Part shown: positions 10,134-20,134 of the stretch, piece by piece
How the letters are laid out: each line of letters opens with the position of its first letter
How positions within the stretch are numbered: the first letter of the stretch is position 1
Origin: Mycobacterium innocens
GTDB lineage: Bacteria > Actinomycetota > Actinomycetes > Mycobacteriales > Mycobacteriaceae
Direction of reading: 5' to 3'
Assembly (NCBI RefSeq): GCF_900566055.1
Contig: NZ_UPHQ01000104.1
Span: 62,001 to 126,000, forward strand
Length of the DNA: 64,000 bases
Translations under genes and position numbers: made by a program
Notes under the pieces: generated by a model
Database searches by the model: none
Seen by the model: the letters and a program-made list of their open reading frames with translations, nothing else
Told to the model about the DNA's origin: nothing

Positions 10134-10361
10134 AGGAGGAGTTTCTCAAATTGGGAAAATTTCGGCACCTTTTGCGCGCGGAAAGTTGCCCGCGCGCGGA
10201 TTTCGACGGGCCGGCGCCGCCGCAGCCGGCCCGCGTTCGCATCGCGCGGAGAATGGGCGCGCGCACACCGGTATTGCGACGCCCACGGTCGGCTGTGGTC
10301 CGATACGCGGGTATCGGCGAGGCGCACCGAAGGCACATGACCGCGACTATGCTTTGTCGTC
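10134..10361 (+). promoter_or_regulatory. Divergent cutinase/pykA promoter region with palindrome
   Basis: A perfect inverted repeat CCGATAC-GCGG-GTATCGG lies at 10300-10317. A -10-like TATGCT at 10348-10353 ends 8 bases before the pykA GTG (10362), so the pykA mRNA could be leaderless. The palindrome is seen directly; its use as an operator is inference. Confidence 0.4.
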
Positions 10362-11780
10362 GTGACAAGACGCGGGAAGATCGTCTGCACTCTCGGGCCG
10401 GCCAGCCAATCGGAAGACATGGTCAGAGCGCTGGTCGAAGCCGGAATGGACGTCGCCCGAATGAACTTCAGCCACGGCGACTATGCGGATCACGAGGCGG
10501 CCTACAAGCGAGTGCGGGCAGCCTCGGATGCCACCGGGCGCGCCGTCGGCCTGCTTGCCGACCTACAAGGCCCGAAGATCAGGTTGGGGCGCTTCGCCGG
10601 CGGGCCGACCTATTGGGCTGACGGTGAAACGGTCCGGATCACCGTCGGAGACTGCGACGGCTGCCACGACCGGGTGTCCACCACCTACAAGAGGTTGGCT
10701 CAGGACGCGACAGCCGGTGACCGCGTGCTGGTCGACGACGGCAAAGTCGGACTGGTGGTCGATCACGTCGACGGCGACGACGTGGTGTGCACTGTCGTGG
10801 AGGGCGGCCCGGTCAGCAACAACAAGGGAATCTCGCTGCCCGGCATGAGTGTTTCCGCGCCCGCGCTGTCGGAAAAGGACATCGAGGATCTCACGTTCGC
10901 GCTGAACCTGGGCATCGACATGGTGGCGCTCTCCTTCGTGCGCTCGCCCTCTGATGTCGAACTTGTCCACGAGGTGATGGACCGGATCGGGCGGCGAGTC
11001 CCGGTGATCGCCAAGCTGGAAAAGCCCGAAGCCATCGACAACCTCGAGGCCATCGTGCTGGCCTTCGACGCCGTCATGGTGGCGCGCGGTGATCTCGGGG
11101 TCGAGCTGCCGCTGGAAGAGGTTCCGCTGGTGCAGAAGCGGGCCATCCAGATGGCGCGAGAGAACGCCAAGCCGGTGATCGTGGCGACTCAGATGCTGGA
11201 CTCGATGATCGAGAATTCGCGGCCGACCCGCGCCGAGGCCTCCGACGTCGCCAATGCCGTGCTCGACGGCGCCGACGCGCTGATGCTGTCCGGTGAAACG
11301 TCGGTCGGCAAGTACCCGCTCTTGGCGGTGCGGACCATGTCGCGGATCATCTGTGCGGTTGAAGAGAATTCGACGGCGGCTCCGCCGTTGACGCATGTGC
11401 CGCGCACCAAGCGGGGCGTGATCTCCTATGCCGCCCGCGACATCGGCGAGCGGCTGGACGCCAAGGCCCTGGTCGCTTTCACCCAATCCGGCGACACGGT
11501 GCGACGGCTGGCCCGCCTGCACACCCCGCTGCCGCTGCTGGCCTTCACCGCGTGGCCCGAGGTGCGCAGCCAGCTCGCGATGACCTGGGGCACCGAGACA
11601 TTCATCGTTCCGAAGATGGAGTCCACCGACGGCATGATCCGCCAGGTCGACAAGTCGCTGCTGGAACTCGGCCGCTACAAGCGGGGCGACCTGGTGGTGA
11701 TCGTCGCGGGTGCGCCTCCGGGCACGGTCGGTTCCACCAACCTGATCCACGTGCACCGGATCGGTGAGGACGACGTTTAG
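10362..11780 (+). CDS. pykA: Pyruvate kinase
   Basis: Makes ATP and pyruvate from phosphoenolpyruvate, the last step of glycolysis. The 472 residues start TRRGKIVCTLGPAS and keep GMDVARMNFSHG, LADLQGPKIRLG, VIAKLEKPEAIDN, the metal-binding MVARGDLGVELP, and MLDSMIENSRPTRAE ahead of the C-terminal allosteric domain. GTG start. Its stop abuts the TTG start of tesB1. Confidence 0.96.
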   Translation: MTRRGKIVCTLGPASQSEDMVRALVEAGMDVARMNFSHGDYADHEAAYKRVRAASDATGRAVGLLADLQGPKIRLGRFAGGPTYWADGETVRITVGDCDGCHDRVSTTYKRLAQDATAGDRVLVDDGKVGLVVDHVDGDDVVCTVVEGGPVSNNKGISLPGMSVSAPALSEKDIEDLTFALNLGIDMVALSFVRSPSDVELVHEVMDRIGRRVPVIAKLEKPEAIDNLEAIVLAFDAVMVARGDLGVELPLEEVPLVQKRAIQMARENAKPVIVATQMLDSMIENSRPTRAEASDVANAVLDGADALMLSGETSVGKYPLLAVRTMSRIICAVEENSTAAPPLTHVPRTKRGVISYAARDIGERLDAKALVAFTQSGDTVRRLARLHTPLPLLAFTAWPEVRSQLAMTWGTETFIVPKMESTDGMIRQVDKSLLELGRYKRGDLVVIVAGAPPGTVGSTNLIHVHRIGEDDV

Positions 11781-12647
11781 TTGTCCGACTTTGACGAACT
11801 GCTGGCGGTGCTGGATCTCCACCGGGTCGCCGACGACCGGTTCATCGGATCTCATCCCAGCAAGAACCCGATGCGCACCTTCGGCGGGTTGCTGGTGGCG
11901 CAGTCGTTCGTCGCCAGCACCCGCACGCTGACCCGAGACGGCCTACCGCCCAGCGCGCTCTCGGTGCATTTCATCAACGGGGGCGACACCACCAAGGACA
12001 TCGAATTCCATGTGGTGCGGTTGCGCGACGAGCGGCGGTTCGCCAACCGGCGCGTCGACGCGGTACAGGACGGCACGTTGCTGTCGTCGGCGATGATCTC
12101 CTACATGTCCGGCGGTCCCGGGCTCGAGCACGCCGTGGATCCGCCGGCGGTGGACGAGCCGCACACCCGGCCACCGATCGGCGAGCTGTTGCGCGGCTAC
12201 GAGGACACCGTCTCGCACTTCGTCAACGCGTTGCAACCGATCGAGTGGCGCTATACCAATGACCCGTCCTGGGTGATGCGGGAGAAGGGCGATCGGCTTC
12301 CTTACAACCGGGTCTGGCTCAAGGCTCTGGGCGCGATGCCCGACGACCCGGTGCTGCACACCGCGACGATGCTGTATTCCTCGGACACCACGGTGCTGGA
12401 CTCGGTGATCACCACCCATGGGCTGTCGTGGGGCTTCGACCGGATTTTCGCCGCCTCCGCCAACCACTCGGTGTGGTTTCACCGCCAGGTCGACTTCGAC
12501 GACTGGGTCCTTTATTCGACATCGTCACCGGTGGCCGCGGATTCACGCGGGCTGGGTACCGGCCATTTCTTCGACCGCGGCGGGCGACTCATCGCGACCG
12601 TTGTGCAGGAGGGCGTCCTGAAATACTTTCCCGCGGCTCGCCGATAG
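11781..12647 (+). CDS. tesB1: Acyl-CoA thioesterase II
   Basis: Hydrolyses acyl-CoA to free fatty acid and CoA. The 288-residue protein has two tandem hot-dog domains; visible family stretches are HPSKNPMRTFGGLL, SVHFINGGD, RRFANRRVDAVQDG, and HGLSWGFDRIFAASANHSVWFHR. The TTG start at 11781 directly follows the pykA stop, and the N-terminus (SDFDELLAVLDL) matches the M. tuberculosis protein. Confidence 0.93.
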   Translation: MSDFDELLAVLDLHRVADDRFIGSHPSKNPMRTFGGLLVAQSFVASTRTLTRDGLPPSALSVHFINGGDTTKDIEFHVVRLRDERRFANRRVDAVQDGTLLSSAMISYMSGGPGLEHAVDPPAVDEPHTRPPIGELLRGYEDTVSHFVNALQPIEWRYTNDPSWVMREKGDRLPYNRVWLKALGAMPDDPVLHTATMLYSSDTTVLDSVITTHGLSWGFDRIFAASANHSVWFHRQVDFDDWVLYSTSSPVAADSRGLGTGHFFDRGGRLIATVVQEGVLKYFPAARR

Positions 12648-12768
12648 ACAGGTGGGGTAACCGCAGGACAACCGCGCCCCCCGGTTTCGGCTCAACCCGG
12701 CCACGCTGAGGCGTACCGTTCCTGGTAGCGGGTGCCCTTCCGGCAGCTCAGGGGCAGGTTAGCGGGAG

Positions 12769-14190
12769 GTGAGCGTGAACGAACCGTCGGTCGTTGTCGC
12801 GCCGAGGGTCCGTGCCCGCGAACGCGTCGTCGTCCACGTCGATTCGCTCAGGGCTCGCCTTGTCGGCGCCCTGGCGGTGTTCTGCGCGGCGTGCTGGCTC
12901 ATTGCGCTGCTCGCGCATAACTACCGGCACGAGGATTGGCAGGCGGCCGGGCGGCTGAGTTGGTCGCTGACGATCCTGGCGGCGGTGGCATTGATCGCTC
13001 GGGGCATCTTCCTCGGGCGTCCGGTCACGGCCATGCATGCGGCAGCGGCCGCGCTATTCCTGGTCGCGGGGCTGGGCCTGCATGTGCTGTCCTTCGACCT
13101 GGCCGGTGAGATGCTGATCGCCGGATCGGGATTGGTGTTGATGTGGCCGACGTCGTCGCACCCACGGCCTGGTGACTTACCCCGGGTGTGGGCATTGATT
13201 AACGCCACCAGCGAGGATCCGTTGGCGCCGTTCGCCATGCAGGCGGGCAAGTGCTACCACTTCAGCGCGGCCGGCACCGCGGCGCTGGCATACCGGACGC
13301 GGCTGGGCTTTGCGGTAGTCGCCGGGGACCCGATTGGTGACGAATCGCAGTTTCCCGAGCTGATTGCCGACTTCGCAGCCACCTGTCATGCCCGCGGCTG
13401 GCGGATTGCGGTGCTGGCCTGCAGCGAGCGACGGCTGAGTCTGTGGACCGACCCCGCCGTGCCGGGACGGTCGCTGCGGGCGGTACCCATCGGGCGAGAC
13501 GTCGTCATCGATGTCCCCAACTTCGCGATGGTGGGCCGCAAGTTCCGCAACCTGCGTCAGGCCGTCAAACGGACCCATAACGCCGGCATCACCACCGAGA
13601 TCGTGGCGGAGCAGGAACTCGACGACAAGCAGCGCGCAGAGCTGACCGAGATGCTGCTGGCGTCACCCAAAGGGGCCCGCACCGATCGCGGCTTCTGCAT
13701 GAGCCTGGACGGCGTACTGGAAGGCAAGTACCCAGGCGTTCAGCTGATCATCGCCAGGGACGCTTCGGGGCGGGTGCAGGGCTTCGACCGATTCACGACC
13801 GCGGGCGGCGGCAGTGATTTCTCCCTCGACGTGCCGTGGCGGCGCCGTGGTGCCCCGAACGGGATCGACGAGCGGCTCAGCGTCGACATGATCACCGCCG
13901 CCAAAGAGGCTGGCGCGCAGCGGCTCTCGCTGGCGTTCGCGGCGTTCCCGGAGATCTTCGACGCGGCGCACCGGAGCTGGCCGCAACGCCTGTTCTATCT
14001 GCTGATCCATCTGCTTGACCCGTTCATTTCTCTGGAGTCCTTGTACCGGTACCTGTGTAAATTCCACGCATCGGACGAACGGCGCTATGCGCTGGTCTCG
14101 TTGACCCAGATCGTTCCGCTGCTGCTGGTGCTGCTCTCGCTGGAGTTCCTGCCGCGGCGCCGAGGGCTTCCCGAAGGGTCACGCCGGTGA
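12769..14190 (+). CDS. MprF-like membrane protein with DUF2156 domain (Rv1619-like)
   Basis: A 473-residue protein with an N-terminal membrane part (about 25-48, 62-82, 87-125) and a cytosolic GNAT-fold DUF2156 region (about 140-430) like the catalytic half of lysyl-phosphatidylglycerol synthases. Examples are HFSAAGTAALAYRTRLGFAV, DPIGDE, KFRNLRQAVKR and SLDVPWRRR. It ends in one more hydrophobic helix. Substrate unknown; it may use an aminoacyl-tRNA, as LysX does. Start: GTG 12769, or GTG 12775, which has the better-placed GGGAGGTGAG site. Confidence 0.82.
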   Translation: MSVNEPSVVVAPRVRARERVVVHVDSLRARLVGALAVFCAACWLIALLAHNYRHEDWQAAGRLSWSLTILAAVALIARGIFLGRPVTAMHAAAAALFLVAGLGLHVLSFDLAGEMLIAGSGLVLMWPTSSHPRPGDLPRVWALINATSEDPLAPFAMQAGKCYHFSAAGTAALAYRTRLGFAVVAGDPIGDESQFPELIADFAATCHARGWRIAVLACSERRLSLWTDPAVPGRSLRAVPIGRDVVIDVPNFAMVGRKFRNLRQAVKRTHNAGITTEIVAEQELDDKQRAELTEMLLASPKGARTDRGFCMSLDGVLEGKYPGVQLIIARDASGRVQGFDRFTTAGGGSDFSLDVPWRRRGAPNGIDERLSVDMITAAKEAGAQRLSLAFAAFPEIFDAAHRSWPQRLFYLLIHLLDPFISLESLYRYLCKFHASDERRYALVSLTQIVPLLLVLLSLEFLPRRRGLPEGSRR

Positions 14191-15831
14191 GCCGACGCGC
14201 AGCCGGGCGCAGGCAATGTCGTCGGGCAGGTGGTGGGTAGCCACCACAACCGTTCTGTCGCCCAGAATCGGTCCGGGGCCGGGCACCAGCAAATCGCGCA
14301 GCACGGCCTCGGCGTCTGTCGCGTCAAGGTGCTCGGTTGGCTCGTCCAGCAGCACTATTCGGGCGGGGGAGAGCACCGCCCGCGCGAGCAGCAGCCGTCG
14401 GCGTTGTCCTGCTGAAAGTCCTTGCGCGCCATCGATCAACACGGTCGACAAGCCCTCGGGCAGGCCGGCCAGCCAGCCGCCGAGGCCGACCTTCGCCAAG
14501 GCGGCGGTCAATTCGTCATCGCCGCAATTGCCGCGGACAACCAGCAAGTTATCTCGTACGGTGGTGGCGAAGACATGTGCGTCTTCGGCGAAAAAGGTTA
14601 CGGCTCTTCGCAGTTCGGGTTCACCGAAGCGGCTCACGTCGGTTCCGTCCACGAGCACTCGGCCACGCAGCGGCGGCAGCAGTCCCGCGAGCGTCATCAG
14701 CAGCGTCGTCTTGCCGGAGCCGCTGCGGCCGGTGACGGCAAGCCGGGCGCCCGGTGGCAGGTCGAGCACCGCCTGGCACGACCGCGCCGCAAAGTGACCG
14801 CACCAGACGTCGGCGGACAGCCGGCCGGTGTTCGCGGGCCCCGCTGGTGTCGGCGCGGCCTGGGCCGGGCGGCTGCCCTCGGGCGGAGCCAGGTCGAGCA
14901 GCCGTCGTGCCGCGATGCGTGACCGGGTCAAACCGACCGCGGCCGCCGGCAGTGCGGTCGTCGCCTCGAAGGCCGACAACGGCAACAACATCAACACGGC
15001 CAGCGTCGTCGGCGCGACCGTGGGAGCCATGCCGATCGCCGCCACCACCGCACCCAACACGCTGATCCCGATCGCCGCGGTCGGTATCGCTTCGGCGATC
15101 GCCGCCGGCCTGGCCGCGGCGTCAAGAGCGTTACCCCAAGCACGTTGTTGCCGCTGGGATTCGGCAATGACGTCGGTGAGGACTCCGGCGACCCGGAGCT
15201 CGGGTGCATGCTCGAGTGCGACCATGGCCGACGTGTCGCGTCCGCCATGATGCCGCCGGGCCAGTGCTTCGTGGTGCACGGCGGCTCTGCCGGCAAGCCA
15301 GGGCGCGACAACCCCGGCCACCAGCAGGCAGATCGCCAGGACCGCTGCGGCGGGCGCCGAGATGACCGCAACGGCCGTGGTCGCGGCCAGCGCCAGTAAT
15401 GCGGCGACGCCGATCGGTACCACCGCACGGACCAGCATGTCGGCCAAGGTGTCGACGTCGGCACCGACTCTCGCCACCACCTCGCCGCTGTGCAGCCGGA
15501 CCGCCGCCGCCGGCGGCCCCACGGCCAGCCGGTGGTAGATCCGGGCGCGGGCGGCGCCGGCCGCGCGCAGCGCGGTGTCGTGGGTGGCAAGTCGCCCGCA
15601 ATAGTGCAGAATCCCGCGCGAAATCGCGAACGTCCGCACCGCGACTACCGCGACGGACAAGTCCAGCACGGGCGGCATCTGCCAGGCGCGGGTGATCAAC
15701 CATGCCGAAACGCCGGCCAAGGCCAGGCCGCTGCCCAGCGACAACGCCGCCAGAACAATCGCGGCCAGGACGCGCCCCAGTCGCGGACGCAGCAGGTCAT
15801 AACCGGCCGGTAGCGGATCAGACCGGGGCAT
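14179..15831 (-). CDS. cydC: CydDC exporter subunit CydC (ABC transporter)
   Basis: Half of the heterodimeric ABC exporter needed to assemble cytochrome bd (thiol or haem export in studied bacteria). The 550 residues carry six N-terminal membrane segments (ALAGVSAWLITRAWQMPPV) and a C-terminal ATPase with Walker A GRSGSGKTTL, signature LSAGQRRRLLLAR and Walker B IVLLDEPTEHLD. The ATG at 15831 gives an N-terminus (MPRSDPLPAGYDLLRP) that fits the family and overlaps the end of cydD by 14 bases; a further upstream in-frame start would run through cydD sequence and is rejected. Last gene of cydA-cydB-cydD-cydC. Confidence 0.94.
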   Translation of the reverse strand: MPRSDPLPAGYDLLRPRLGRVLAAIVLAALSLGSGLALAGVSAWLITRAWQMPPVLDLSVAVVAVRTFAISRGILHYCGRLATHDTALRAAGAARARIYHRLAVGPPAAAVRLHSGEVVARVGADVDTLADMLVRAVVPIGVAALLALAATTAVAVISAPAAAVLAICLLVAGVVAPWLAGRAAVHHEALARRHHGGRDTSAMVALEHAPELRVAGVLTDVIAESQRQQRAWGNALDAAARPAAIAEAIPTAAIGISVLGAVVAAIGMAPTVAPTTLAVLMLLPLSAFEATTALPAAAVGLTRSRIAARRLLDLAPPEGSRPAQAAPTPAGPANTGRLSADVWCGHFAARSCQAVLDLPPGARLAVTGRSGSGKTTLLMTLAGLLPPLRGRVLVDGTDVSRFGEPELRRAVTFFAEDAHVFATTVRDNLLVVRGNCGDDELTAALAKVGLGGWLAGLPEGLSTVLIDGAQGLSAGQRRRLLLARAVLSPARIVLLDEPTEHLDATDAEAVLRDLLVPGPGPILGDRTVVVATHHLPDDIACARLRVGSPA

Positions 15832-17407
15832 AGCCGACCTCGCTGCCGGCGGTGACCTCGACGACCCGGTCACCGATGGCCACCACGGGTGCCCGGTGGC
15901 CGACGACCACCACCGTCGCACCCTGGCGGGCCCGTTCGACGAGGGCCCGCAATACCCGGCTCTCGGTGGCGGCGTCCAGGTGCGCGGTCGGTTCGTCGAG
16001 CAGCAGCACCGGGGCGGTTGATCCGAGGGCGCGGGCCAGTCCGAGGCGCTGCCGCTGCCCCAGCGACAAGCCGACGCCGCCGCGGCCGAGCACGGTGTCC
16101 AATCCGTCTGGCAGCTCTGCCAGCACGGTGTCGAATCCTGCTGCCGTGCAAGCACTCTCAAGGTCGTCCAGATCACCGAGCAGGACCAGGTTGTCACGGA
16201 CCGTTCCCGGAACCAGCACCGGATGTTGCGGCAGCCAGGACAGCTGCCGCCACCAGTCGGCGGGGTCCAATTCGCCGACGTCGATTCCGGCGACGGTGAC
16301 TCGTCCCGCCGACGGCACGGTGAGGCCGCCGATCACCTGCAGGGCGGTGCTCTTGCCCGCGCCGTTTCGCCCGGTCAGCACCGTCACCCGGCCGGGTTCG
16401 AGCACCGCGGTCAGGTCATCCGGTGAGCGGCCGTCTCTGCTTGCCACGCTGAGGTTTTCGATGCGGATCAGAGCTGCGCGGGCCGCCACCGTGCGGGTGC
16501 CCGCCGTCGTGGACGCCGGTTCGCCGATAAGCGCGAAAGCCTGGCCGGCCGCGGCTCTGCCGTCTTGGGCGGCATGAAATTCCATACCGATGCGCCGCAG
16601 CGGCCAGTACACGTCGGGCGCCAGCAGCAGTACCGTCAACCCGGTGGCCAGGCTCATCTGGCCGAACACCAGGCGAAGACCGATGCTGACCGCGACCAGG
16701 GCCACGCCCAGCGTGGCCAGCAATTCGAGCACCAACGCTGACAGGAAGGCGACCCGCAGCGTGGCCATCGCCGAACGGCGGTGCGCGGCATCGAGTTCTG
16801 CGATACGCTGCTCCGGTCCCACTGCGCGGCCCAGCGCCCGCAGGGTGGGGATGCCGGCGATCAGGTCCAGCAGCCGGGCCTGCAGCGTGCCCATCGCGGC
16901 CAGCGCGGCTGCCGACCTGTCGGCCGTCGCCATCCCGATCAACACCATGAAGATCGGAATCAGGGGCAGCGTGATCACCACGATCGCCGTCGATTTCGCG
17001 TCATAAGCCGCGATGACCGCGACGGTACCCGGTGTCAGAATCACCGCAAGCAACAAGGTGGGCAGGTAACCGGTGAAGTAGGGACGCAAACCGTCCAGTC
17101 CGCGAGTGACCAGCACCGCGGCGGCATCACGCTGTGCCGCCACCTGCCTGGGCTGGCGCCCGGTTACCGCCGTCAGCACCTGACCGCTGAGATCCGCGAT
17201 CACCGCGCTGGCTCCCCGCTGCCCAAGACGTGTCTGCAGCCAGTGCGTCGCGGCGCGAATTGTCCACAGCGCCAACAATATTGCCAGCGGTCCCAGCCAG
17301 CAGCCTAGGTGTCGCGTCGAGGGATCGGCCACGACCCGCGCGACGATGTTCGCCAGGACCACCGCCGAGCCGATCGCGCAGCCGGATATCGCCACTCCAC
17401 ACGCCAC
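15818..17407 (-). CDS. cydD: CydDC exporter subunit CydD (ABC transporter)
   Basis: Partner of CydC. It has an ABC transmembrane domain followed by an ATPase with Walker A GRNGAGKSTA, signature LSLGQRQRLGLARA and Walker B LLLDEPTAHLD. The first standard start is GTG 17407, but the frame continues upstream with family-like sequence (LDPRLWRASSALRRYL) to a CTG at 17497 that overlaps the cydB TGA as CTGA. No ATG, GTG or TTG occurs in that extension. The true protein is therefore probably 559 residues from the CTG. Confidence 0.93.
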   Translation of the reverse strand: MACGVAISGCAIGSAVVLANIVARVVADPSTRHLGCWLGPLAILLALWTIRAATHWLQTRLGQRGASAVIADLSGQVLTAVTGRQPRQVAAQRDAAAVLVTRGLDGLRPYFTGYLPTLLLAVILTPGTVAVIAAYDAKSTAIVVITLPLIPIFMVLIGMATADRSAAALAAMGTLQARLLDLIAGIPTLRALGRAVGPEQRIAELDAAHRRSAMATLRVAFLSALVLELLATLGVALVAVSIGLRLVFGQMSLATGLTVLLLAPDVYWPLRRIGMEFHAAQDGRAAAGQAFALIGEPASTTAGTRTVAARAALIRIENLSVASRDGRSPDDLTAVLEPGRVTVLTGRNGAGKSTALQVIGGLTVPSAGRVTVAGIDVGELDPADWWRQLSWLPQHPVLVPGTVRDNLVLLGDLDDLESACTAAGFDTVLAELPDGLDTVLGRGGVGLSLGQRQRLGLARALGSTAPVLLLDEPTAHLDAATESRVLRALVERARQGATVVVVGHRAPVVAIGDRVVEVTAGSEVGYAPV

Positions 17408-17493
17408 CGCGGCGATCAGGTAGCGGCGCAGGGCCGACGATGCCCGCCACAGCCGCGGATCCAGCGGCGCCCGGGCCGACCTGTCCGTCGCGC

Positions 17494-18534
17494 TCAGGAC
17501 GGGCGCCTCGCCAGACCGATGGACGGAGGTATCCGCTCAGCCGAAATGCGTTGCCGGAAAACCCAATACGTCCAGGCCTGGTACACCACCGTCAGCGGCG
17601 CGAAGATGGCCGTCACCCAGGTCATGATCTTCAGGGTGTACGGCGTCGACGAGGCGTTGTAGATCGTGACGTTCCACTGCTCGTTCAGCGTCGACGGCAC
17701 CAGGTTCGGGTACAGCACGCCGAACAACAAGACCACGACGGCCGCGACGACCACAAGCGTGCTCAGGAACGCAAACCCGTCGGATGCGCGCCGCCATACC
17801 AGCAGTACGGCCGCCACCTGGGCGATCACCGCCACGCCCAGCGCCGCCCAGGTCCATTGCTTGCCATACGCCAGCTGGGTCCACACTCCGAATCCGCCAA
17901 CCAGGACCGTCGCTGCAAGAGCGAGCCACACCGCGATCCGGTAGGCGCTGTCGCGGATCGGCCCGGCGGTTTTCAAGGCGATGAACACCGCACCGTACTG
18001 CAGGAACAACCCGGCGGTGGCCAGACCGCCCAGCAGCGTATAGGCGTTGAGCACATCGCCGATGGCCAGATGCAGGTGAGCATTGCTGTCGACCGGGAGT
18101 CCGCGCACCAGGATGGCGAACGCGACGCCCCACAGCACTGCGGGCAGCCAAGACCCCGCGGCAATACCGAAATCGGCCCAGGCTCGCCATTTGGTGTCAT
18201 CGACCTTGCCCCGCCATTCGATGGCCACCGCACGCAGGATCATGCCGAACAAGATGGCCAGCAGCGGTAAATACAACGCCGAAAATACGGTTGCATACCA
18301 GCCGGGAAACGCCGCGAACATTCCCGCGCCGGCGGTGAGCAACCAGACCTCGTTACCGTCCCAGACCGGGCCGATGGTGTTCAGTACGGCTCGCCGTTGG
18401 ATTTCAGCATCGCCCGGGGCCACCCGAGCCAGCGGCTCCATCAGCATGCCGACACCGAAGTCGAATCCCTCGAGAACCAAGAAACCGAGGAACAGCACCC
18501 CGATGACAGCGAACCACAATTGTTGGAGCCCCAC
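17494..18534 (-). CDS. cydB: Cytochrome bd oxidase subunit II
   Basis: Membrane partner of CydA in the quinol:O2 oxidoreductase used at low oxygen or under respiratory stress. The 346 residues, mostly membrane helices, begin GLQQLWFAVIGVLFLGFLVLEGFDFGVGML, as CydB does, and contain NTIGPVWDGNEVWLLTAGAG. The start is GTG 18534. Its end is coupled to cydD. Confidence 0.95.
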   Translation of the reverse strand: MGLQQLWFAVIGVLFLGFLVLEGFDFGVGMLMEPLARVAPGDAEIQRRAVLNTIGPVWDGNEVWLLTAGAGMFAAFPGWYATVFSALYLPLLAILFGMILRAVAIEWRGKVDDTKWRAWADFGIAAGSWLPAVLWGVAFAILVRGLPVDSNAHLHLAIGDVLNAYTLLGGLATAGLFLQYGAVFIALKTAGPIRDSAYRIAVWLALAATVLVGGFGVWTQLAYGKQWTWAALGVAVIAQVAAVLLVWRRASDGFAFLSTLVVVAAVVVLLFGVLYPNLVPSTLNEQWNVTIYNASSTPYTLKIMTWVTAIFAPLTVVYQAWTYWVFRQRISAERIPPSIGLARRPS

Positions 18535-18583
18535 CGGTCATCTCCCTTCTGGGTCAGTGGCTCTCAGAAAGCATCAGTGGCTC

Positions 18584-20041
18584 TCAGTAAGCGAACGACA
18601 GCGGTGCCACCTCGTCGCTGCCGGGAGCCGGAGGCGCCGCCGGCTCCGCGTCGTGCTCCTGCGGACCTTCGGCGACATAGCGTTTGAGCAGCCAGAACCA
18701 GATGACCGCGAGCACCGCGTAGACGAGCGTAAACGTCGCCAATGAGGTGACGACCACGCCGAATGGGTGGCTCGAGACAGCGGTTCCGACGGTGAGTCGA
18801 ACCTGCTGGTCACCGGTCGGGTTGGGAGCCACGATCCAGGGCTGACGGCCCATCTCGGTGAACACCCATCCGAACATGTTGGCCAGGAACGGCGCGGGAA
18901 TCGTGAACAGCGCAAACCAGGCAAACCACCGCCGACCCGGGATCCGTCCGCCACGGGTCAGCCACAGGGCCAGCAACGCGAACAGGACCGGAATCGCGAG
19001 AAACCCGATCATCGCGCGAAATGACCAGTAGGTGACGAATAGATTGGGCCGGTAATCATTCGGGCCGAATCGTTGGTTGTAGTCCTGCTGCAAATCGCGG
19101 ACACCTTGCAATGTGACACCGGTGGTGTGGCCCTGGGCAAGGTACGGCAACACGTAGGGCACCTCGAGGACCCGGGTGAGGCTGTCGCAATTGTTTTGCC
19201 GGCCGACCGTCAGGATGGAAAAGTCCGGATCGGTCTGGGTGTCGCAGAGCGATTCCGCGGACGCCATTTTCATCGGTTGCTGCGTAAACATCAGCTTGCC
19301 CTGGTGGTCACCGGTGAAGAACAAGCCGACGGTGGCGATCAGCGCAACCCAACAGCCCAGGATGGTCGCCGGGCGATACATGGCGCGGGTGCCGGGCGCA
19401 ACGGGGGCGGTGTTCGAACGCACCAGCCACCATGCGCTGACGGCGGCGACGAAGGTTCCCGCGGTCAGCAACGATCCCGTAACGGTGTGTGAAAACGCCG
19501 CTATCGCAGTGTTATTGGTGAGAAGCGCGGTAATGCTGTTCAGCTCTGCGCGTTTGGTCGCAGGGTTGTAGTGCGCCCCGACCGGATGCTGCATGAACGA
19601 GTTCGCCGAGATGATGAAGAATGCCGAGACGTTGACCGCGATCGCGACGATCCAGATGCAGGCCAGGTGGACCAGCCGGGGCAGCCTGCTCCAACCGAAG
19701 ATCCACAGCCCAAGGAACGTCGATTCGAAGAAGAAGGCCATCAGGCCCTCCATCGCCAGCGGTGCGCCGAAGATGTCGCCGACGAATCGCGAATACTCGC
19801 TCCAGTTCATGCCGAACTGAAACTCCTGCACGATCCCGGTCGCTACGCCGATGGCGAAGTTGATCAAGAACAACTTCCCGAAGAACTTGGTCAGCCGATA
19901 CCAGGCCGGGTTGCCGGTGACCACCCACACCGTTTGCATCACGGCAAGAAGCGGGGCCAGGCCGATGGTGAGGGGCACGAAGATGAAGTGGTAGACGGTA
20001 GTGATACCGAACTGCCAGCGCGAAATATCGACGACATTCAT
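18584..20041 (-). CDS. cydA: Cytochrome bd oxidase subunit I
   Basis: Binds the haems and oxidises quinol. The 485-residue protein starts MNVVDISRWQFGITTVYHFIF (His19 region, a haem d/b595 ligand in the family) and keeps GVATGIVQEFQFGMNW, FFFESTFLGLWIFGW, the Q-loop region and FTEMGRQPWIV. The ATG at 20041 follows a GGGAGATGAC site. A 49-base gap separates it from cydB; with cydB, cydD and cydC it forms one operon. Confidence 0.96.
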   Translation of the reverse strand: MNVVDISRWQFGITTVYHFIFVPLTIGLAPLLAVMQTVWVVTGNPAWYRLTKFFGKLFLINFAIGVATGIVQEFQFGMNWSEYSRFVGDIFGAPLAMEGLMAFFFESTFLGLWIFGWSRLPRLVHLACIWIVAIAVNVSAFFIISANSFMQHPVGAHYNPATKRAELNSITALLTNNTAIAAFSHTVTGSLLTAGTFVAAVSAWWLVRSNTAPVAPGTRAMYRPATILGCWVALIATVGLFFTGDHQGKLMFTQQPMKMASAESLCDTQTDPDFSILTVGRQNNCDSLTRVLEVPYVLPYLAQGHTTGVTLQGVRDLQQDYNQRFGPNDYRPNLFVTYWSFRAMIGFLAIPVLFALLALWLTRGGRIPGRRWFAWFALFTIPAPFLANMFGWVFTEMGRQPWIVAPNPTGDQQVRLTVGTAVSSHPFGVVVTSLATFTLVYAVLAVIWFWLLKRYVAEGPQEHDAEPAAPPAPGSDEVAPLSFAY

Positions 20042-20134
20042 CTGTCATCTCCCGGGGGTGCAGGCCTTACAGCGGGCTACGACGAAGTGTAGTAGATGCG
20101 TCGGCGTTGACGCGAGTGACGCTTATCGGAGAAC

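Noticed and set aside
15832..16197. Longer cydC starting at 16197
   Set aside because: The extra 122 residues are the wrong-frame reading of the cydD ATPase domain; MPRSDPLPAG at 15831 is the natural start.
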